Made by a program: the position numbers and the translations under genes. 64,000 nucleotides of DNA from Dentipellis sp. KUC8613. Its lineage: Eukaryota > Basidiomycota > Agaricomycetes > Russulales > Hericiaceae. The notes below the pieces were generated by a model. The model was given only the letters and a program-made list of their open reading frames with translations. It had not been told where the DNA came from and searched no databases. The DNA is taken from positions 135,406 through 199,405 of the forward strand of contig NSJX01000048.1 in assembly GCA_002286715.1 (NCBI GenBank), read 5' to 3'. Of this stretch, positions 1 through 10,862 are shown piece by piece; the stretch's first letter is position 1; each line of letters opens with the position of its first letter.

Positions 1-196
1 CGAGGCGGCCGCGCTGCATCTGTGGACGGGGAAGGACCTCGAGCGCGTGTGTCAGCAGAACAGCGCGATCCCGCCGGTGCTGGCGTCGATGCAGATTGGC
101 GCGCGTGCGAATGGCAATGGTGGCGGCGTGGGTGGCTCGTCGCCGCGCCTGCCGTCGCGTCCCCACACGGCGCAGTCGCAAACTGTGTTATCATAG
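1..196 (+). CDS. C-terminal end of an unidentified protein (truncated by window edge)
   Basis: An open frame starting at base 2 runs to a TAG at 194-196 and has no start inside the window, so this is the last exon of a gene lying to the left. The visible ~64 residues begin with a helical, charged stretch (LHLWTGKDLERVC) and end in a Gly/Ser-rich tail (GNGGGVGGSS). Composition and codon use match the neighbouring real genes. I do not recognise the family. Confidence 0.6.
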   Translation, partial: EAAALHLWTGKDLERVCQQNSAIPPVLASMQIGARANGNGGGVGGSSPRLPSRPHTAQSQTVLS

Positions 197-1162
197 TAAT
201 GGGTGACCCGCGGTCTTGGTCTGGTTTGTTTTGGGATCTCGTTCTAATGTGCGTGTTTTCTTATGTGTCGTCTTGGCTGGTGCTGACGGGGCGTTTAACG
301 CTGCAGCGCACGGACTTTTGCAATTCTCGCCATCTAGTACTAATAACCACCCCATCCCCCTGTGTCGCATGTTCGTGTTCATGTTATCCGCAATTTCTGC
401 TATCCCTATATCTACCATCTGTGTCGCCGATACTCTCTATTCACTAACGTCAACGTCAATCTATACTGTCTCTTCTCTAGCTAATTCCGGTTCCTTCCTG
501 GGCTCCCCACTGTCACATTCCCTCTTCCCCTTCCCCTTCCTCTCCCCCTCCCCTACCTCGCCTCATGCTCTACCCCTGCATACTACGCCTTCGCCGTACA
601 CTGTTCACTGTCACGATATCTCTATCTCATTCTGGCTGCCCAGCCGTGCTTGCTTGTCTGCTTGTCCATGTCATCTCCTACCTCCCGCATTCCGCATTAT
701 TATCGATATCGGTCGTCCTTGCTTTGATCCATGCAATGTATAAACGTTAGACGGTTCTGGACGTCTGACGCGCAAAGTGGGATATTATCATTTCGTCAGG
801 GCAAAAGACCGATTATCGCTTGCGCGATGTGGATGGATGATCTGGAGCCCGCATGGATCTCCGAGCAGGGTGCCCGCGGGCGTCGCGTCGTGCTGTGGCC
901 AGCGTCGGATTTTCTACGTCATCTGGCGAGCGTTCGGCACGAATATGAGGCTGTCTGCGCACGCCCAGGCCGGCAATAAGTACCCTCTCTCAGGACCAGC
1001 TGTGAGCTGCAGCACCCGCTCGACCGTTCTCATACACACCCGCCCGGTCGGACGCTTCCCGCGCGCAGTACCTAGTGACACCACACACCCCGCCAGTACT
1101 TGTTGCTCCGCCCGTCTCATGTGGCAGGCCGCCGCGCTTGACGTCGACACCCCCAGTTCCGA
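197..1162. other. intergenic, pyrimidine-rich
   Basis: No supportable gene. Bases about 450-680 are strikingly C/T-rich on the + strand. The stretch holds the 3' flank of the preceding gene and the promoter of the metal transporter. Open frames here have no conserved motif and lie in biased composition. Confidence 0.5.
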
Positions 1163-2795
1163 ATGATGTTGGGTCGCCGGGCGGCGACAGTCCTCGGGCC
1201 TGCCCCCTTTCCGTTTTCCTTTCTCGCGGCCGCTGATCGCGCAGGCCTCACTGGCACTTCGAGCTCTCGACACGTCACCCGAAGCAGAAGCATCATCAGC
1301 CGGCGGGTGGGATATCGCCGCTGTTGTGTTGCGCTCCCTGTGCAGAAGGCCACCACTACGGCTACGGCGTTGCAGCGCATTTCGACTTGGACGATGGCGG
1401 CGACGGGCGATCGGATGCATTCGGACGGCCTCGTTTCGCGGCGGGCGCACTCGACGGACTCGAAGGGGAAGGAGGCGGCGCACAAACATGGCGACCACGA
1501 CCACGACCACGGTGAAGAGCCGCACTCGCATGGGATCTTTGGACATACGCACTCGCACGATGAGAATGGGCATAGTCATGGCGGGCAGGTCATCGAGGCG
1601 CTGCAGAATCGAGGTGCGTCTTCGCGTTCGCTATGTGCTCGGCGTGTGGGAGTGCTAACGCGAGGACGGCTTTTTGCTGCTTCACCAGGGGATCCGGGTA
1701 GCCGAATCACGCTGATTGGGCTCGGCTCGAACGTCATCTTGACGAGCGCGAAGGGCGCGGCGGGGTACTTTATGAACTCTGCGGCTCTGCTCGCCGATGC
1801 AGGTCACTCATTGAGTGGTGAGTACTCCATGTTGCCTGCCAAACGGTTTCCATTCTCATTCCACCATCCAGACCTCCTCGGCGACTTCGTCGTCCTCTTC
1901 TCCTGGAGACTATCCCGCCGCCCGCCCAGCCCGCGCTACCCCTACGGCTTCGCAAAGTTCGAAACGCTCGGCACGACCGTCGTCGCGATCCTCCTCATCG
2001 GCGGCGCACTCGGCATCGGCGCACATTCCCTCTCGCTCCTCTTCGACGCGCTCGCCTCGACCGCCGCCTCTCTACCCCCGGGCGCGCTGCAGACCGCGAT
2101 CTCGAGCGTGACCTCCGCGGCGCACAGCGTGCCCGCGATCGGCACCGTCGTGGGGCACGAGCACGCGCACGCGCACGTGCTCGACCCGAACGCGGCGTGG
2201 TTCGCCGCCGCGAGCGTCGTGTGCAAGGAGTGGCTCTTCCGCATCACGAAGAAGGTCGCGGAGCAGGAGAGCAGCCCCGTGCTCTTCGCGAACGCGTACC
2301 ACCACCGCAGCGACGCGTACTCGAGCGTCGTCGCGCTCGCCGCGATCATGGGCAGCAGCTGGTTCCCGGCGCTGCCGCTCGACCCGATCGGAGGTGCGTG
2401 TATCCCTGTAGTAGGGACCACTGTCGCGATGTGCTGAGGACGCTGTTTGTGTTGTGTTGTCAGGCTTGCTTGTGTCGCTCGTCATCCTCCGCCAGGGCAT
2501 GTCGATCTTCGGTGGCGCGTTCGGCCAGCTGACGGACGCGAGCGCGTCGAAGACGACGCTCCACGCGCTGCACCACGCCCTCGACGAGCACGCCGCCGCG
2601 CTGCCCGACCTCCTCGCCGTGCACGACCTGCGCGCGCGGCGGACCGGCGCGGCGCTCTTCGTCGACCTCACCGTCGACGTGCCGAGGACGCTCAGCGTCG
2701 CGCAGACGCAAAAACTGGAACTCGCGATCCACGCCGTGCTGAAGGAGGCGAAGAAGGAGATCGCGGAGGTCACGGTGAGGTTTAGGCCCGCGTAG
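1163..2795 (+). CDS. mitochondrial cation diffusion facilitator, MMT1/MMT2-like
   Basis: Exons 1163-1613, 1689-1817, 1872-2393 and 2464-2795 join in phase to 477 aa. The N terminus is Arg-rich without acidic residues, as expected for a mitochondrial presequence. A His-rich metal-binding segment follows (HGDHDHDHGEE, HTHSHDENGHSHGG, residues about 110-140). The cation-efflux core then appears: a membrane helix, ADAGHSLSDLLGDFV with the family's metal-binding Asp/His, a second helix pair after YPYGFAKFE, and AYHHRSDAYSSVV. A soluble C-terminal ferredoxin-like domain ends the protein. Fungal MMT proteins export iron or related divalent metal across the inner mitochondrial membrane; the substrate here is inferred. 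The start is uncertain: Met at 1163, 1166 or 1394 are all in frame, and the first keeps the presequence. Confidence 0.85.
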
Positions 2796-3075
2796 ATGGA
2801 GATGGTTGTGAAGGTGGATTGGATGGAGGATCGGGATCGGGATCGGGATGGCGCTTCTTCGTGTATTGCATTCATTTTCTGGTGCTCTCCATGTTGTACA
2901 TTTATTATTGAATATCATATAGCCCGAGCGTTTTCAATGGTCAATGGTCAAGCTCGTCTTATCTGCCTTAGGTTGCGGTATAGGTATCCCAGGTAAGTAC
3001 ATGGTTGTATCTCTAATCCGGTGAGTATAGTCTGATCCTGTAAATGCCCTAGTGAAACGCCACTTCTGCTGTGTA

Positions 3076-3720
3076 CTAGTACAAACGCGCATGAATCCTC
3101 ACAAACGCCACCCTCTCCTCCAACCACCGACAACTGCTGCCCAGCTCGACAAACGGAATCCCCAACTCGCCCAGCATCCGCCTGAACTCGCCAAAACACG
3201 CCCACCCGTCCTCCAGGCTGCGCACGCCGTCGTCCACGAGCCACTCCGCGACGGGCGCGAGCAGCACGAACGTCGACGCGCGGTACGCGGGCAGCGCGGC
3301 CTGCAGCTCCGGCGCCGCGAGCAGCGTGCGGCTCCGCGAGCCGCCGTCGTGGTCTGCGGCGTCCGCGAGCGCGGCGTACACGACCGCGTCCACGGCAGAG
3401 CGGTCGCTCAGCACGATCCCGCGTGCATTCCCAATCCCTCCGCCCCCTTCCCCTTCCCCTTCCCTGACACCCCCACCGCCCGCGGCGACGACCGCACGCG
3501 CGCGCGCGTCCTCCGCGAGCTGCGCATGCATGATCGCGCGCTGCATCGCGAGCGTGCCGACGTCCGCGCGCGCGACCTCGGTGATGTGCTGTGCGCGCGG
3601 CAGCCCGAGGTGCGCCGCGAGCGCGCGGCAGAGCGTCGTCTTGCCGGTGCTGGAGGGCCCGACGATGTAGATCGCGCGGACGGGCTTGTCTGGTGGGGGT
3701 GCGGGTGCTGCGGACGACAT
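3076..3720 (-). CDS. small P-loop ATPase/kinase, NadR/AAA_28-like
   Basis: Single exon, 214 aa, starting at the ATG at 3718-3720. A Walker A motif, GPSSTGKTTLCRALA, lies near residue 20, after an Ala/Pro-rich leader. A later LSDRSAVDAVVYA segment resembles the Walker B / lid region of NadR-like and AAA_28 proteins. The middle holds a Gly/Glu-rich low-complexity insertion (GEGEGGGGIGN). It probably transfers phosphate from ATP to a small substrate, but the substrate is not evident. It is divergent from the RdRP-helicase gene, with only 273 bp between the two ATGs, so they may share a promoter. The upstream in-frame extension on this strand is antisense to the RdRP exon and was not used. Confidence 0.75.
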   Translation of the reverse strand: MSSAAPAPPPDKPVRAIYIVGPSSTGKTTLCRALAAHLGLPRAQHITEVARADVGTLAMQRAIMHAQLAEDARARAVVAAGGGGVREGEGEGGGGIGNARGIVLSDRSAVDAVVYAALADAADHDGGSRSRTLLAAPELQAALPAYRASTFVLLAPVAEWLVDDGVRSLEDGWACFGEFRRMLGELGIPFVELGSSCRWLEERVAFVRIHARLY

Positions 3721-3932
3721 GCCTGGTACGAGGAACTCGGACTCGAACTCGATGCTGATATGTAGCAGCCTTCTGGTGCGGAGCGCCCGTGTATTATGGA
3801 CACTCGTGTGCCTGCGTTTTATACTTACGGCTGCCCAGCGTCTTTCTACTATGACAGGTACTCTGCGCTCTGTGCTTCTGTTGCCAATCCTGGCCCCATC
3901 GATCTTCTGGGTTCGCGAACGTCTGGGGCGGT

Positions 3933-3938
3933 TATAAG
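3933..3938 (+). promoter_or_regulatory. TATA box of the RdRP-helicase gene
   Basis: TATAAG lies 56 bp before the ATG at 3994. It favours that start over the in-frame upstream ATG at 3796, which sits ahead of the TATA box. Confidence 0.5.
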
Positions 3939-3993
3939 AGGCGGGCGAGCTGCGGGCAGCAGGCAGCACGACCCTCCGCAGCTCCCTCTGACG

Positions 3994-6900
3994 ATGCCCT
4001 CCTACCTCCTGCGCGAAACCCCGACGCCAGAAGACACCTCGTGGGTGTTCACGAACATCCCCGCCGCATTCCTGGCCCCGCAGCGCACTACCGCCCATGC
4101 GAAGAGGCGCGGCAAGCTCGTCATCTTCACGCCCGAGAAGATCACGCTCGAGCTCGCGCAGCTGCCCGGGAACCGCATCGTGTACGCGGACGACGCGGAC
4201 GCGCTCGTGCTCGCGTCGTTCGAGCGGCTGCGCTTCCCCGACGCGAAGCCGTCCGTCGCGACGGAGTATATGGTACGGCTCTTCAGGGCGGGGTTGTTCT
4301 TGAATGGCGTGCAGTATCGGTTTTATGGGCATAGTAATAGTCAGCAGGTGAGTGAATGTCTTCGGTCTTCGGTCCTATATATTTTTCTTGATTCAGATGT
4401 TGTATTGGATGATATTAGCGCAGTCGAGGATGCTTCTTGCGGCAGGCAAATTCGGATGAGGAGCTCGACCGGCGCTTGTACGCCATGGGCGACCTCGAGA
4501 AAATAATGAACGTTGCAAAGCGTACGCTGCGTTTCTTGTTCATCGATCCCATGCAAGGCCTCTAACTGCCACGCATTGTAGGTGCGAAGCGCATAGGACT
4601 GCTATTCTCGGGCGCGGAAATCGACTATCAGCTGGATCCCAAATATGTTGGCGACATTGGTGACCTCACTGTTGGCGACGAAAATTTCTCAGATGGATGT
4701 GGGCTCATATCGAAGAGACTATGGTGAGCATATCGGTGCATTCTGGTCATTTTCCGAGCAGCAACTGAGAGATGTCTAGTGTGCAAGTCAGCCGGGCAAA
4801 ACGGATTATCTTTCAAGGAAAGCCGTATAGTCCTACTGTTTTTCAAATCAGGTGAGGAAGTCCAGTTTTCTACGAGATACTTTGGTTTTGACCTCATCTC
4901 CTCACAGGTACCGAGGGTATAAGGTATCGACATTCCTAAACCTCTTCCAAAATATTTTGGCTGAGGGACAACCCAGGGCGTAGTAATGCTACACCCACCT
5001 CTAGATGCCGAAAAGAAGCATCTAGTCGAGTTCAGGAAGAGCATGAAGAAATTCAACGCCACCGCAGACCACATCTTCTCCGTTGTAAACTACTCAACGC
5101 CATATTCCTACGGACGGCTTAACAACGACATCGTGGTCCTTCTCTCCAGTCTCGGAGTGACGAACGAAGCCCTCCTAAAAAAACAAGCCGAATATTTTTC
5201 TTGGGTCGAACAAGCCTCTCGGGATGTCATCAAAGGCTTCGAATTTCTCTCAAGTTTCGGGCGCTACCCCTCAGCAGAGCGTCTCCTCCTCATAGGCATA
5301 GATTCACCCGCAGTCCAAAAGGAAATCAAGAGCCTGCAGAAGACGGAGGTCGCGTCGTTCTACAAGGACGGCAATACGAAGAAAGAGCGCGTGCGGATGC
5401 TCGTGCACAAGTCGCGCCGCCTGTTTGGCGTCTGCGATCCGTTCCGTGTGCTCCAGGAGGGCCAAGTCCACGTACGGATTACGGTGTCGCGGAATGGGGC
5501 GTCGACTGTGAAGGGTTTAGATGTAATTGTAGTTCGGAATCCGTGTTTGCATCCAGGTCGGTGTGGGGTTCTTCTGGTGAATTCCAGGTATTGACACTTT
5601 GGCAGGCGATATCCTCAAGCTCCGAGCAGTTGATCACCCACAGCTGTCCCACTTGGTCGACTGCGTCGTATTCCCGTCGGTTGGCAAAAGGGCTGCTCCT
5701 TCTATGAGCTCGGGAGGGGATCTCGATGGTAAACACCATCTACCGCCATTCTGGGGATTGCATATAGCTGAGTTCTAATCCAGGCGACGAGTACTTCGTT
5801 TGCTGGGATCCAGAACTGGTTCCAAGCAAGGTCCTCGAGGTACAAGTTTTTGATCCCATGTACAAGCAAGCATCTTGACTAGCATTTTATAGTCATACGG
5901 GTATCCACCCAATAAAGAGCGGGTCAATACCCGAGTGACCAGAGAGGACCTTGCCCGACATTTTGCATCTTATAACAAGTAAGCAAACGAATCGAGTCGA
6001 ATGATAAAGCCATTCACTCTCTGCCATGCGTAGTTCCGGAATGGCCAGGTCCGCGGCTTTGCACAACAAGTGGGCCAGTAGTTCACCCGAAGGCGCGCTC
6101 AGTAAAGAATGTCAAGAGCTCAACGCTCTGTACTCACAAGCCGTCGACGGTGCGAGGATACAAATTCCCGACCGTCTCAAAACTCCACCGGCCCCAAAAG
6201 AAGACTTCGTCCTCAGCATCCTCTTCGCAGAAGCGCAGAAATTCAGCGAACGGTTCGTGCAGGGCTCAGACATTACCGAGGCCGCAGACATCTCGCGCGA
6301 CACAGCGGAAGAGCTCATTCTGCGGCTCCTTTCGGTCGCGGAGCCCGCGGTTTCTGAATATGCGCTCCTCAACAAGGCGCGTGCGATTGCGAGACAGCAT
6401 CAGATCGATTTCACGCCGTACCTGTCCCATATCAATTTCGGAGCGTTGCTGACGAGTGAGAAGTATGAACTCGGGGTTTCCATGAACCTCGCACCGGCTC
6501 AACAGGCCTATATGTGGAATAGCCTGCTAAGGTCTGATATTTTGACAGCGTCCGAGCTTGCGGATAGGAAGCTTGGTGGTCCCCTCCGCGTGCAGCGTTT
6601 GTATTCCTCGAAGACGCTCGGATTATATGCATTTTTCGAGTATCTGGAACGTGCTATGGATGAGTATACCAGGAAACTCATCATATTTAAGGTATGTGCC
6701 TCCTATTTCAGAAGGGCATGAATGAGGAACCTGACCCGACGTTGCAGCTCGATGATAGGTTCTCTGTAGTCGTGTTCATACGCGGAAAAATCCCCTGGAA
6801 CGAAGACGTCCCGGTTGACGGAGAAAACGTCGTTGTGGCATCATTCATGAAAGAATCTGCTTTAGCCATACCGACCTACAAGGCTTGCACCACCGGATTT

Positions 6901-9900
6901 CGTCTGCACTGCAGCGAGGGGAACCTTCAGCTGTTCAACCAGCAACGGGCGAACACATTCATTTTTTTGTCGCGGCCGCCTGCACTCTCGGGGTCAGAGA
7001 TCAAAGTCAGTATAGCGTTGCAGCAGATCTCCGCGAGGGTCCAAAGGGTATGTTGACCTTCCTACACTGGCCTCCATGAGGCTGATTCGAGATGCTGGTA
7101 GCAAATGGGCCGTGTCAACAGAACACCGGTGGTATCGGTGGAAATCCACGTCGTCTCCAATCGTGACCGCGTTGCTCACCAGCTTTTCGACCTTCGATTT
7201 GAGCAGTAAGTTTCATCCTTTTCTTCCTCTTCGCATTCTCACATGACCCAACCCAACCCATAGTATTGCAACAGAGGAATTCATGCGACGTTTCACACAC
7301 CAGTCAACAACATACCAGCCTAATACGCTCGAGGGGGCCGATCTCACAGAACTCCTTACGGAAGCCCAGAGGAGTATTTTTACGGAAATGCCGAATATAG
7401 CGAAAACTCAACTCAGTCAAGAGACCATGCAGTCACTCGATATCTGTGCCGACTTCGCATGGAAATACCATGCAGACGATCAACTATTTTGGATCTTCGA
7501 CGCAATGCTGGCCAGGCTGCCTCTCGACCGGAGCTATATCGCAAAATGGTTGCAACATGAACCCCTTCTAGTCTTCTCCGTGCTCAAACGATGCCCGCCC
7601 ATGGAATCCGGTTTTCTGCACGACGAAGTGGCATCCTTCGACAATTTGCTAACGATGCACATTGTTCGCTCCGCAAATGCGATTGGAATTGCTGCATTGG
7701 TTGCCTTCGAGAAAATACAAGGATCTCTGGCGACCATGCACATCTCCCACTACCTCGAGCTTCTGGAAATGGTCCCGCTATGCGTGCGATCGCCTCAGCT
7801 AGTACAAGAGATGCTTTTTGTCTTGAACGAGTGTCGAGCTTCGAGCAACAATCATCCCCCCAGCATGGTCTACGCGCACAAGCAGGCGCTCGGCGTAGCT
7901 TTCGATCGCGCAGAAGAAGCCGGCGAGGAGTGCCCCTGCGACGAACAAGGCCGGCCGAAGAAGCAGCGCACCGCGCCCGCACTGGTGCCCCTGCACGCAA
8001 TCGAAGGAAAGCCCTACGACGTCATCGCCGACATCCGCGTGGACAGCACGTCGTCCATCCGCCTGCACTCGCACGTCCGCCTCCGGGCAGCGTCGAAGCC
8101 GGAGAAAGGCCACCTGGAGCCCGCGGTGCTCGACGGCGTCGTCGGCGTGGCCAAGGCGGGCGAGGTCAGCATATCGCTGATGCACACGCCGCCGCCCGAG
8201 TTTGCGGAGATGCACTGGTATCTGTACAATGCAGGAAGCGTCGGTGCGTGTGGTGTTCTATCATACCTGATACCAGACCCCCATCTGTTAGCTTATGTTG
8301 GCATTGACAGCCACGTTCCGAGCCATGATGGATGCAATTCGACGGTTGGCAGCTGAAGGTGCGGAGTGCTGTAGGTTCCATCGTCTGATTACTGCGCCGA
8401 AGGATGAAGGATCTGGCGCTGGTGCCGAAGAGCGCCAGAACGACGAACCTACAGATGTCGACGACCACGAAGACGACGGGCTCGCTGACGAGCGCTCGAG
8501 GGGCGATGGAGACACAGACAATGATACAATCACCGGCCTGAATGCGAGCCAGATGCGTGCCGTCCAGTCGAGTGATGCATCGCGTCTCTCGCTCATCTGG
8601 GGACCCCCTGGTGAGTAGTTGCGATTGACTGCTGCAGCCGATATCGACCGAGATATTGATTTGATGCGAATGGCGTTGGCAGGGACCGGGAAGACCACGG
8701 TCGTCGTGCAGATACTCAAGCGCCTGGTGAAGAGGCTGTCAGAAGGGGCAAGCATTCTGATGACAGCATCGACCCACAACGGTGCGTGCGCTTCCGCACC
8801 TGTCCGAGAAGATGCCTTTCCTGAGCGAAGCCCCTGTGCGTGGCAGCCGTCGACAACGTCCTGGAGCGCTTCGTCAAGATCAATAGGGCTGAGAAGCTGG
8901 TGCCCGAGGAGCGCATCCTGCGCGTCGCGACCGACAGCTTCCGGGTGAACAAGGCACTCCATAGCTACACCGTCGAGAGCCGCGTCGGCGGGGAGATCCT
9001 GCGCGACTCGAAGCGTCGCGACAAGGCGGAGAAGCTCGTCAAGGCCGCCACAATTATCTTCACGACCTGCGCCGGTGCCGGATTGGGCATCCTGAGAGGC
9101 ATCGATTTCGACATTGCCCTAATTGACGAGGCGTCCCAGATCACGGAGCCTGTGGCGTTGATACCTCTTGTTAAGGGATGCAAGAAAGCTGTTCTTGTAG
9201 GTGATCAGTAGGTCCTTTTTTCTGATTTTTGAAGTACCGAATCCGGTTCTGACAACGGACGACAGTGTTCAGCTTCGGCCGATGGTTCGCCCGCTGGGGC
9301 ATGCGGTGCTGTATGATGTCTCGTTGTTCGAGCGTCTCTACACCGGCAGAGCACTTCCAGGAATCGAACGCACGATGCTCGATGTAAGCCCTAGAGTCTC
9401 TATCACGACAACCACAGAGATCTGCTCACCTCCCAACCCAACCCTGACAGGTCCAGTATCGCTTCCCCAAGGAGCTCGCCGCGTTCCCCTCGAAGGAGTT
9501 CTACGACGACAAGCTGCAGACGGGCGTCGAGAACGTCTACGAGGCGCTCGCCGGCCTGCTCAGATCCACGTTCCCATGGCCGCGGCAGCCGGGCACGGGC
9601 AGGGTGCAGCCCGCCGTCTTCGTGCCTTGTTCCTCGGAGGAGGACTACGGGGGGCGATCGAAGAGCAACGAGGGGCAAGCGCGGCTGGTCAAGCACATCG
9701 TGCAGCTGCTCAGCACAGACGGCGCGTCGGGCGCGCCGCTCGGCGACGCACCGAGCATCGCCGTGCTGTCGCCCTACACGAAGCAGACGCGGCTGCTGCA
9801 GCGCGTGCTGCCCGCAGCCGCGCCGGCGTACACGATCGACTCGTTCCAGGGCCGCGAGAGCGACGTCGTCGTGTTCTCGACGGTGCGCTGCAACGCGAGC

Positions 9901-10080
9901 GCCGACATCGGCTTCGTGGAGGACGCGCGCAGGCTGAACGTGGCGTGGACACGCGCGCGGCTCGCGCTGATCGTGGTCGGCGATCGCGCGACGATGGCGG
10001 GCACCCTGGGCATCTGGAAGCGCGCCATCGAGTCTTGCTCCGAGGTTGCGCTGACCGGCTGGGATAACGAGCCGAGCTGA
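3994..10080 (+). CDS. RNA-dependent RNA polymerase fused to an Upf1-like SF1 helicase
   Basis: Eighteen exons join in phase to 1693 aa: 3994-4347, 4419-4521, 4582-4723, 4780-4851, 4908-4923 (16 nt), 4977-5556, 5606-5728, 5784-5839, 5893-5978, 6034-6691, 6748-7047, 7102-7205, 7264-8243, 8311-8610, 8683-8781, 8847-9207, 9266-9383, 9451-10080. Residues about 20-557 are a cellular QDE-1/Rdp1-type RdRP: FLNGVQYRFYGHSNSQ, GDLEKIMNVAKRAKRIG, FQIRYRGYKGVV, and the catalytic loop DLDGDEY with Asp461, Asp463 and Asp465. Residues about 560-1230 match nothing I recognise. An acidic linker (about 1231-1264) leads into a complete SF1 helicase: LNASQMRAV, GPPGTGKTT (Lys1295), DEAS (1418-1421), GDHVQLRP, QYRFP, SFQGRESD and NVAWTRAR. 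The product would make dsRNA for silencing and unwind or translocate on the template. The start follows a TATA box. Compared with Rdp1 it lacks the few hundred residues before the RdRP core. Confidence 0.88.
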
Positions 10081-10862
10081 GTACTGATATTAAACTCTGA
10101 GCACTGAGCACTTGGCTGCGGTGCTGCAGAAGGCCTCGGACCTTTGGCCTCGGGGGCTCCCGCCCCGACTCCCGAGACGAGATGCTTACATGCTGCAGTG
10201 ATTGTGTGTTGCTAAGCTGTGTTTGGGGCTCTGAGACTTGTTTTGGAGGGGCTATCTGTTGCGTATGGCGCTGCTCGGATGGATTAGCAGACATGAGGAG
10301 AACATGAGGCTTCTGCACACCCACGAGCCGGCCGGAGTTTGAGCCTAGGCGCGAACGATGGTCAGCTTCAAACAATTGCATGACCGACTGTTGTCTATAT
10401 GGAACTCATTGAAAGCTCGGCAAGATCATCATTAAATGCATGGAGGGCTCACGGATTAAGTTGGATAAGAAAACAAAGGGCAATCGATTTATAGCCGCCA
10501 ATATGCCCCATTTCCCCAAGGGCTTCGAGATAGGCGCATGCATATCGCGCAGTCGTATGAATCGGAAGGACGTCGACCTGAATATAGAAGCGTGAATGAG
10601 ACGCGACAACTGATCACCAGACGCCAGCCGCCAGCTGCCAAACGCCGGCTGGCACCCAATGCCTGCCACCACCCACGAACAACATCGCACCGCATCTGGG
10701 CATGGCCTCATACCAGATCTGCATGCCACGCCGGCAGAATGCGGGGTACCCGGATGCACGAGCCCCCTATAACAAGGCACGGAGGACGGCAGCCGTGCGT
10801 GCACAACCCGCCTCCGCCCCGCTGCCTGCGTCTCTGCACCCCTGCACCCCCCGATCCGCACG
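10081..10862. other. intergenic
   Basis: Holds the 3' end of the RdRP-helicase gene and the promoter of the next gene, with a TATA-like CTATAAC at about 10767. No conserved frame was seen. Confidence 0.5.

Noticed and set aside
3796..3993. Upstream in-frame ATG of the RdRP-helicase
   Set aside because: It lies ahead of the TATA box and would add a non-conserved 66-residue leader.
3721..4332. N-terminal extension of the P-loop ATPase
   Set aside because: The open frame continues, but it is antisense to the RdRP first exon and crosses its TATA box; the Met at 3720 sits just before the conserved domain.
8244..8310. Gene boundary between the RdRP and the helicase
   Set aside because: An acceptor at 8298 leads to an early stop, but the acceptor at 8310 keeps the frame and continues into the helicase; no promoter or polyadenylation-like signal separates the halves.
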